Below, in pieces: positions 58,843-64,000 of a stretch of 64,000 bases of DNA. A model generated the notes under the pieces. The model was not told the DNA's origin and searched no databases. It worked only from the letters and a program-made list of their open reading frames with translations. The position numbers were made by a program, and so were the translations under genes. The DNA is from Dyella sp. S184 (GTDB taxonomy: Bacteria; Pseudomonadota; Gammaproteobacteria; Xanthomonadales; Rhodanobacteraceae): NCBI RefSeq assembly GCF_009766065.1, contig NZ_LMUE01000002.1, positions 1-64,000 on the forward strand, written 5' to 3'. The first letter of the stretch is position 1, and each line of letters begins with the position of its first letter.

Positions 58843-59529
58843 TCAGGCTACGTCGTCGGTCTGGATCTGCCGCTGCAGCACGGAGGAGAACTCCTCCTGG
58901 AATACGTCATAGCGCGAGGCGATACGCTCGACCTTGGTGGCATAGCGGTTGTACGCCCACTGCGCCGGGATCGCCGCGAACAGACCCATCGCGGTGGCGA
59001 TCAACGCTTCGGAGATATGCGGCGCGACCACCGCGATGGTCACGTCCTTCATGTCACCCAGGCCCTGGAACGCGCCCATGATGCCCCACACTGTGCCGAA
59101 CAGGCCCACGTACGGGCTGATCGAACCGACGTTGGCGAGAAACTCCAGGTTGCGCTCGAGCCGGCCGATTTCGCGGGTGCCGGCGACCTGCATGGCACGC
59201 TCGGAGCTCTCCATCACACTGCGCACGTCATGCGTCTTGCGCTGGCGCTGGCGAGCGAATTCGCGGAAGCCCGATTCGAAGATGTTCTCGATACCGCCGT
59301 TGTCGGAACTGCGATTGCTGACCTCGCGGAACAGCTGGGCCAGATCGCCGCCGGACCAGAAGCGCTCCTCGAACGCCTCGGCATCCTGCACCGCGGCCTT
59401 GGTCTGCGAGTATTTGCGGATGATGATCACCCACGACAGGAACGAGAACACCAGCAGCACCAGCAGTACCAGCTGCACCGGCAGGCTCGAGTCCGCGATC
59501 AGCGAGAAAATATTCAGTCCACCGTTCAT
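58843..59529 (-). CDS. tolQ: Tol-Pal proton-channel protein TolQ
   Basis: The 228-aa protein has three membrane helices with VGSISPYVGLFGTVWGIMGAF and HISEALIATAMGLFAAIPAQWAYN, the ExbB/TolQ signature regions. It assembles as a pentamer around TolR. The gene follows ybgC by 33 bp. Confidence 0.96.
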   Translation of the reverse strand: MNGGLNIFSLIADSSLPVQLVLLVLLVFSFLSWVIIIRKYSQTKAAVQDAEAFEERFWSGGDLAQLFREVSNRSSDNGGIENIFESGFREFARQRQRKTHDVRSVMESSERAMQVAGTREIGRLERNLEFLANVGSISPYVGLFGTVWGIMGAFQGLGDMKDVTIAVVAPHISEALIATAMGLFAAIPAQWAYNRYATKVERIASRYDVFQEEFSSVLQRQIQTDDVA

Positions 59530-59562
59530 TGCTTGAAGGTTCTCCGCCAGTCGGCTTGGTTG

Positions 59563-60000
59563 TCAGGGGGCAAGTTCTGGAATCAGGTCGGTTGGTATCG
59601 GTGCCGCACGCATGCGCGGAATATCCACGCAAGCCACGCGCACCGTCGCGCGGATCAGGCTGCTGCCGTCCGTCGCCCGGGTGATTGTCTGGGTGAACAG
59701 GATACTGGCTGCGCGCCGTTCTTTGACTTCGACCGTTACCGACAGTTCATCATCCAGCAGGGCTGGCTTGAGGAAGTCGATCTGCATGTCGCGCACCATG
59801 AAGGCCAGTCCGGTGGCCTGCTTGAACGCCGACTGATCGATCCCGAGCGCGCGCATCCACTCGCTGCGGGCGCGCTCCATGAAACGCAGGTAGCCGGCGT
59901 GATAGACCACGCCGCCAGCATCGGTGTCTTCCCAGTACACCCGCACCGGCCAGCTGAAGGGGGACTTTTGCACGGACTCAGACATTGCCGGTCTCGGCAT
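59563..60000 (-). CDS. ybgC: Tol-Pal acyl-CoA thioesterase YbgC
   Basis: The 145-aa hotdog thioesterase has the active-site [27 protein letters not shown]. It hydrolyses short-chain or lipid-related acyl-CoA and is usually encoded just before tolQ. It overlaps ruvB by 23 bases. Confidence 0.95.
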   Translation of the reverse strand: MPRPAMSESVQKSPFSWPVRVYWEDTDAGGVVYHAGYLRFMERARSEWMRALGIDQSAFKQATGLAFMVRDMQIDFLKPALLDDELSVTVEVKERRAASILFTQTITRATDGSSLIRATVRVACVDIPRMRAAPIPTDLIPELAP

Positions 60001-61027
60001 CGAACAGGTCAGCTGCCTGCGCCTGGCGCGGCGGCGGGGTCAGGCTCAGGTGACGCCAGCCCTTGGCGCTGACCATGCGGCCGCGGGCGGTACGGATCAG
60101 GTAACCCTGCTGGATCAGGTACGGTTCGACCACGTCTTCCAGCGTGCCGCGATCCTCGCTGAGCGCGGCGGCCAGCGATTCCACCCCGACCGGGCCGCCA
60201 TCGAAATTCTCGATGATCAGGCTGAGCATGCGCCGATCCAGTTCGTCGAAACCTTCCGGATCGATCTTCAGCATGTCCAGTGCGGCCTTCGCCACCACCA
60301 GGGTGATCTCGCCATCGGCACGCACTTCGGCGTAATCGCGCACGCGGCGCAGCAGGCGGTTGGCAATGCGCGGGGTGCCACGTGAGCGGCGGGCGATTTC
60401 CTGCGCCCCTTCCGGCGCGCAGACGATGCCAAGGATGCGCGCGGCACGACGCACGATCGCGGCGAGCTCCTCGGTGGTATAGAACTCCAGTCGCTGCACG
60501 ATTCCAAAGCGGTCGCGCAACGGCGCGGTGAGCATGCCGGCTCGGGTGGTCGCGCCGATCAGCGTGAACGGTGGCAGGTCCAGCTTGATCGAACGCGCAG
60601 CCGGACCCTCGCCGATCATGATGTCGATCTGGAAGTCTTCCATCGCCGGGTACAGCACTTCCTCGACCACCGGCGACAGTCGATGGATCTCGTCGACGAA
60701 CAGCACGTCATTCGCCTCGAGGTTGGTCAGCAGCGCGGCGAGGTCGCCAGCGCGTTCGAGCACCGGTCCCGAGGTCGAGCGCACGTTGACGCCCAACTCG
60801 TTGGCGATGACGTGGCTCAGCGTGGTCTTGCCCAGGCCGGGTGGCCCGAAGATCAGTACGTGGTCAAGCGCACCACCGCGCTTGCGGGCCGCCTCGATGT
60901 AGATCGACAACTGCTCGCGCACCGCCTGCTGTCCCAGATATTCGGACAGCCGCTTCGGACGGATCGTGGCTTCCAGCGCCTCGTCGTCGAGCTGGGCAGC
61001 GGCGGTGATGATGCGGTGATCGGTCAT
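59978..61027 (-). CDS. ruvB: Holliday junction ATPase RuvB
   Basis: The 349-aa motor has Walker [11 protein letters not shown], Walker [11 protein letters not shown], sensor [18 protein letters not shown] and the winged-helix C-terminus. The ATG at 61027 (MTDHRII) is the family start; the open frame extends 45 bases further into an inverted repeat and is not used. Separated from ruvA by kup. Confidence 0.97.
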   Translation of the reverse strand: MTDHRIITAAAQLDDEALEATIRPKRLSEYLGQQAVREQLSIYIEAARKRGGALDHVLIFGPPGLGKTTLSHVIANELGVNVRSTSGPVLERAGDLAALLTNLEANDVLFVDEIHRLSPVVEEVLYPAMEDFQIDIMIGEGPAARSIKLDLPPFTLIGATTRAGMLTAPLRDRFGIVQRLEFYTTEELAAIVRRAARILGIVCAPEGAQEIARRSRGTPRIANRLLRRVRDYAEVRADGEITLVVAKAALDMLKIDPEGFDELDRRMLSLIIENFDGGPVGVESLAAALSEDRGTLEDVVEPYLIQQGYLIRTARGRMVSAKGWRHLSLTPPPRQAQAADLFDAETGNV

Positions 61028-61040
61028 GAGTGCCGGGGAT

Positions 61041-61151
61041 CGGGAATGGTGAATCGGGAATGGTGAGAGCAAAACCGGGCTTCGACAATGTCCACGATAC
61101 CCCAGCCGTGTCGCACTTTTACGATTCTCGATTCCCGATTCACCATTCCCG
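61041..61151. repeat. Interspersed inverted repeat between kup and ruvB
   Basis: CGGGAATGGTGAATCGGGAA plus T (61041-61061) and its exact reverse complement (61131-61151) form 21-bp arms about 70 bp apart. Each arm itself contains a tandem GGGAATGGTGA unit. Sequences of this type (GGGAATGGTGAATC and GATTCACCATTCCC) are familiar intergenic repeats of Xanthomonadales. It may end or attenuate kup transcription and set ruvB apart from the upstream genes. Confidence 0.85.
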
Positions 61152-61157
61152 GCCCAA

Positions 61158-63059
61158 TCAGATCTCGACCTGCGCGCCCAGCTCGATCAGCCGGTTGCCT
61201 GGAATCTGGAAGAATGCCGTGGCCGGCACGGCGTTGCGTGCCATGAAGGCGAACAGCTTGTCACGCCACAGCACCATGCCAGGACGACGCTTGTCGGCGA
61301 CGATGTTTTCACGCGACAGGAAGAAGGTGGTGTCCATCAGGTCGAACGGCAGGTTGGCCGACGAGCACATCGACAACGCCAGCGGAATATTCGGATCCTC
61401 GGCGAAACCGAAACGCAGCTCCAGGCCGAAGAATTCGTTGCCCATGGCGGTGATGTGGATCCGCTCGCCAGGATCCGCCACCGGCGTTTCCAGCATGTCC
61501 ACCGTCAGCATCACGTTGCGCTCGTGCAGCACCTTGTTGTGCTTGAGGTTGTGCAGCAAGGCATGCGGCACCGCATTCTGGTTCGCGGTGAGGAAGACCG
61601 CCGTGCCCGGCACCCGCAGCGGCGGATGCTCGGAAATATTCGCAATGAACGGTGCCAGCGCCAGGCCACCCTGCTTGATCTCGCGCACCACCAGTTCACG
61701 GCCGCGGCGCCAGGTAGTCATCAGCACGAACACGCCCAGACCCAGCACCAGCGGGAACCAGCCGCCGTACTCGACCTTGATCAGGTTGGCGCCAAGGAAG
61801 GACAGGTCGATCGTCAGGAACAATACGCCTGCGGAGATCACCGCAATCGGGTTCCAGTGCCACTGATAGCGCGCCACCACCAGGGCCAGCAAGGTGGTGA
61901 TCGTCATGGTGCCCGTCACCGCGATGCCATAGGCCGCGCTCAGGCTGTCGGAGCTGCGGAAGCCGAACACGGCCACCAGCACCATCACCAGCAGGAAGCT
62001 GTTGACCCAGGGCACGAAGATCTGTCCGGACATTTCGCGCGAGGTATGCACGACCTGCATGCGCATCGAGTAACCCAGCGACATTGCCTCGCGGGTCATC
62101 GAAAATGCGCCGGAAATCACTGCCTGCGAGGCGATCACCGTGGCCACCGTGGCGAGGCCGATCATCGGATACAGCAGGAACGCGGGCACCATCTTGAAGA
62201 ACGGATTGTCGATCGCGTCGGGGTGGGCAAGCAGCAACGCGCCCTGACCGAAATAGTTGATCACGAGTGCCGGCAATACAAAGCTGAACCAGGCCAGCCG
62301 GATCGGCCGCTTGCCGAAATGCCCCATGTCGGCATACAGCGCCTCGGCACCGGTCAGCGCCAGCACCACGCCACCGAGTGCGATGAACGCCTGCATCCCG
62401 TGGGTGAAGAAGAAACGCAGGCCATGCATCGGATTGATCGCCCACAACACCTGCGGGTTTTTCACGATCAGATGCATGCCAAGCAAGGCGATCACGATGA
62501 ACCAGACCACCATCACCGGCCCGAACACGCTACCCACGCGCGCCGTGCCATGACGCTGCATCGCAAACAGGATGAACAGGATCACCGCCGTCACCGGCAC
62601 CACCCAGTGCGCAAGACTGGGGGCCGCCACCTTCACGCCCTCCACCGCCGACAGCACGGAGATCGCCGGCGTGATCACGCCATCGCCATAGAACAGCGAG
62701 GCACCGAAGATGCCCAGGATGGCCAGCACCCAGCGCAACTTCGGCTGCTCGCGTACGCTGCGCTGCGCCAGTGCCATCAGCGCCATGATGCCGCCTTCGC
62801 CCTTGTTGTCGGCGCGCATGATGAACACCACGTACTTCAGCGACACCACCAGGATCTGCGCCCAGAAGATCAGCGAGAGAACGCCATAAATGCTTTCCGG
62901 GGTCGGCCTCATGCCGTCGTGGCTGAGCGTGGTCTGCAAGGTGTACAGCGGGCTGGTGCCGATATCGCCATAGACCACGCCGATCGCACCCAGCGCGAGT
63001 GCCGCCAGGCGCCGCTTGGTTTCCGACTCGTTTGTGCCGTGCATGGCTTCCTGACTCAC
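61158..63059 (-). CDS. kup: Low-affinity K+ transporter Kup
   Basis: The 633-aa protein has about 12 membrane helices and the Kup signature [19 protein letters not shown], then [16 protein letters not shown] and the long cytosolic tail with [17 protein letters not shown]. It carries K+ with H+. It lies between ruvA and ruvB, starting 4 bases after the ruvA stop, an arrangement I recall from Xanthomonas. Confidence 0.96.
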   Translation of the reverse strand: MSQEAMHGTNESETKRRLAALALGAIGVVYGDIGTSPLYTLQTTLSHDGMRPTPESIYGVLSLIFWAQILVVSLKYVVFIMRADNKGEGGIMALMALAQRSVREQPKLRWVLAILGIFGASLFYGDGVITPAISVLSAVEGVKVAAPSLAHWVVPVTAVILFILFAMQRHGTARVGSVFGPVMVVWFIVIALLGMHLIVKNPQVLWAINPMHGLRFFFTHGMQAFIALGGVVLALTGAEALYADMGHFGKRPIRLAWFSFVLPALVINYFGQGALLLAHPDAIDNPFFKMVPAFLLYPMIGLATVATVIASQAVISGAFSMTREAMSLGYSMRMQVVHTSREMSGQIFVPWVNSFLLVMVLVAVFGFRSSDSLSAAYGIAVTGTMTITTLLALVVARYQWHWNPIAVISAGVLFLTIDLSFLGANLIKVEYGGWFPLVLGLGVFVLMTTWRRGRELVVREIKQGGLALAPFIANISEHPPLRVPGTAVFLTANQNAVPHALLHNLKHNKVLHERNVMLTVDMLETPVADPGERIHITAMGNEFFGLELRFGFAEDPNIPLALSMCSSANLPFDLMDTTFFLSRENIVADKRRPGMVLWRDKLFAFMARNAVPATAFFQIPGNRLIELGAQVEI

Positions 63060-63063
63060 GAAT

Positions 63064-63660
63064 TCAACTCCCCAGCGCGGCGCGTAGCGCCTTGCGGATA
63101 ATGGCTTCGGCGTTGTCGCCGTCGGCTGCGACTTTCTGTACCAACCGCGTCACTTCGATCGGCTTGTAACCCAGCTGTTGCAGCGCCACGGTGGCCTCCC
63201 CCGCTGCGTCGAGCGGTGCGCCGGGGCTCTGAGCGGATCCGCCAGGCAGGCTGGACAGCCCATCCAGACGATCGCGCAGCTCGACCACGATGCGCTCGGC
63301 GGTCTTCTTGCCGATGCCAGGGATCTTGGTCAAGGCGACCACGTCGCCGGCATGCACCAGTCGAGCGAAGTGGTCGGTGGAAACGCCAGACAGCACCGCC
63401 AGCGCGATCTTCGCGCCGATCCCGCTGACCTTCAGCAGGTTGCGGAACAGCGCGCGTTCGGCCTCATGCAGGAAGCCATATAGCGTCACGCTGTCCTCCT
63501 TCACCGCATGGTGGGTGAGCAGGATCACTTCCTTGCCGAGGCCCGGCAGGTCGTAGATCGTCGACATGGGCGCTTCGACTTCATAACCGACGCCACCGAC
63601 CTCGACCAGCAAGGACGGCGGCTGCTTGGAAATCAGGATGCCGCGCAGACGTCCGATCAT
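63064..63660 (-). CDS. ruvA: Holliday junction protein RuvA
   Basis: The 198-aa protein starts [15 protein letters not shown], has an OB fold, the two helix-hairpin-helix motifs ([18 protein letters not shown] and [19 protein letters not shown]) and the C-terminal RuvB-binding helices ([22 protein letters not shown]). It binds and opens four-way junctions. ATG 63660 overlaps the ruvC stop (ATGA). Confidence 0.97.
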   Translation of the reverse strand: MIGRLRGILISKQPPSLLVEVGGVGYEVEAPMSTIYDLPGLGKEVILLTHHAVKEDSVTLYGFLHEAERALFRNLLKVSGIGAKIALAVLSGVSTDHFARLVHAGDVVALTKIPGIGKKTAERIVVELRDRLDGLSSLPGGSAQSPGAPLDAAGEATVALQQLGYKPIEVTRLVQKVAADGDNAEAIIRKALRAALGS

Positions 63661-64000
63661 CGGCGTCGCCTCCAGGCGGTACGCGGAATGCCGACACGCG
63701 CGAGGCTGGCGCGGGTATGCGCATGGGTCACCGCGATCGCCAGCGCATCGGCCGCATCGGCCTGCAGCGGACCCTTGAGGCCGAGCAGTATGCCGATCAT
63801 GTGCTGTACCTGGGTCTTGTCACTGCGGCCGCTGCCGACCACGGACTGTTTCACTTCGGTTGCTGCGTATTCGTGCACCTCGATCCCCTGACTGACCACC
63901 GCACAAATCGCGGCGCCACGCGCCTGCCCCAGCTTCAGCGCCGAATCGGGATTGCGCGCCATGAATACACGCTCGATCCCGCACTCGACCGGCTGATGCG
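63657..64000 (-). CDS. ruvC: Holliday junction resolvase RuvC, partial
   Basis: The gene runs off the window end; only the C-terminal 113 codons are present, starting within [62 protein letters not shown] and [20 protein letters not shown] (the late Asp pair of the active site) are clear RuvC segments. The N-terminal catalytic Asp lies outside the window. It is the first gene of the ruvC-ruvA operon. Confidence 0.95.
   Translation of the reverse strand, partial: HQPVECGIERVFMARNPDSALKLGQARGAAICAVVSQGIEVHEYAATEVKQSVVGSGRSDKTQVQHMIGILLGLKGPLQADAADALAIAVTHAHTRASLARVGIPRTAWRRRR

Noticed and set aside
61455..63101. 548-codon plus-strand frame over kup
   Set aside because: Antisense to Kup, with His/Gln-rich shadow composition and no domain.
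1..64000. CRISPR array or prophage
   Set aside because: No regularly spaced identical direct repeats and no phage structural genes were seen. The regularly repeated elements at 1-3.5 kb are attC sites.

Overview
Organism. The high GC content, the gene order ruvC-ruvA-kup-ruvB-ybgC-tolQRAB-pal-cpoB-queE-queC-tRNA-Lys, and the GGGAATGGTGAATC-type intergenic inverted repeats suggest a gammaproteobacterium of the Xanthomonadales, most likely Rhodanobacteraceae (Dyella, Rhodanobacter, Luteibacter and relatives). This is inferred from gene content; nothing was searched against a database.

Layout. (1) 1-3.75 kb: integron gene cassettes reading on the minus strand, with attC sites near 46-93, 546-602, 869-922, 1462-1518 and 1885-1933/3444-3457. 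No integrase is visible. The last attC is split by an IS1111-type (IS110 family) element with a candidate guide RNA downstream of its transposase. (2) 4.0-10.3 kb: a type VI secretion island with vgrG, a DUF4123 adaptor, a small unknown gene and a large Ala-rich helical repeat protein on plus, converging on a DUF3617-like gene, a PAAR-like DUF4280 gene and an OmpA-domain gene on minus. (3) 10.7-20.05 kb: an orphan histidine kinase, then a coupled operon of an exported TPR-CHAT protease-like protein, a TpsB transporter and a 1297-aa FHA-type TpsA exoprotein. (4) 20.06-51.3 kb: a large accessory block. It holds an ABC exporter, an HPr-kinase-like protein with a coupled 61-aa gene and a periplasmic peroxiredoxin, a B12 radical SAM/nucleotidyltransferase/methyltransferase/flavin-reductase-like operon, a methyltransferase-amidohydrolase-methyltransferase-radical SAM-glycosyltransferase-acyltransferase operon, an Fdt/Qdt aminosugar plus Wzx/Wzy/Wzz operon, a cytochrome b561/Cyc2-like porin-cytochrome/cytochrome c/TorF-like operon, and an ECF sigma/anti-sigma/subtilase operon. 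(5) 51.4-64 kb: folE2, tRNA-Lys and the housekeeping que, tol-pal and ruv genes.

Main discovery. Seven near-identical bipartite promoters (GCAACC, 16-bp spacer, GYACYYAM) precede every transcription unit of region 4, including the ECF sigma gene itself, and I found no copy outside it. The simplest reading is that about 31 kb of surface-polymer, radical-SAM and outer-membrane electron-transfer genes form one ECF regulon encoded beside its own sigma factor. The anti-sigma factor has a C-terminal domain that resembles the propeptide of the adjacent S8 lipoprotein protease, which suggests how the switch might be thrown.

How the genes could work together (inference). FdtA, FdtB and an acetyltransferase would make a dTDP-3-acetamido-3,6-dideoxyhexose. 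The glycosyltransferases, Wzx, Wzy and Wzz would build and size a surface glycan, and the acyltransferase, methyltransferases and B12 radical SAM enzymes would decorate it or make a linked metabolite. The cytochromes and peroxiredoxin point to a redox stimulus or function at the envelope.
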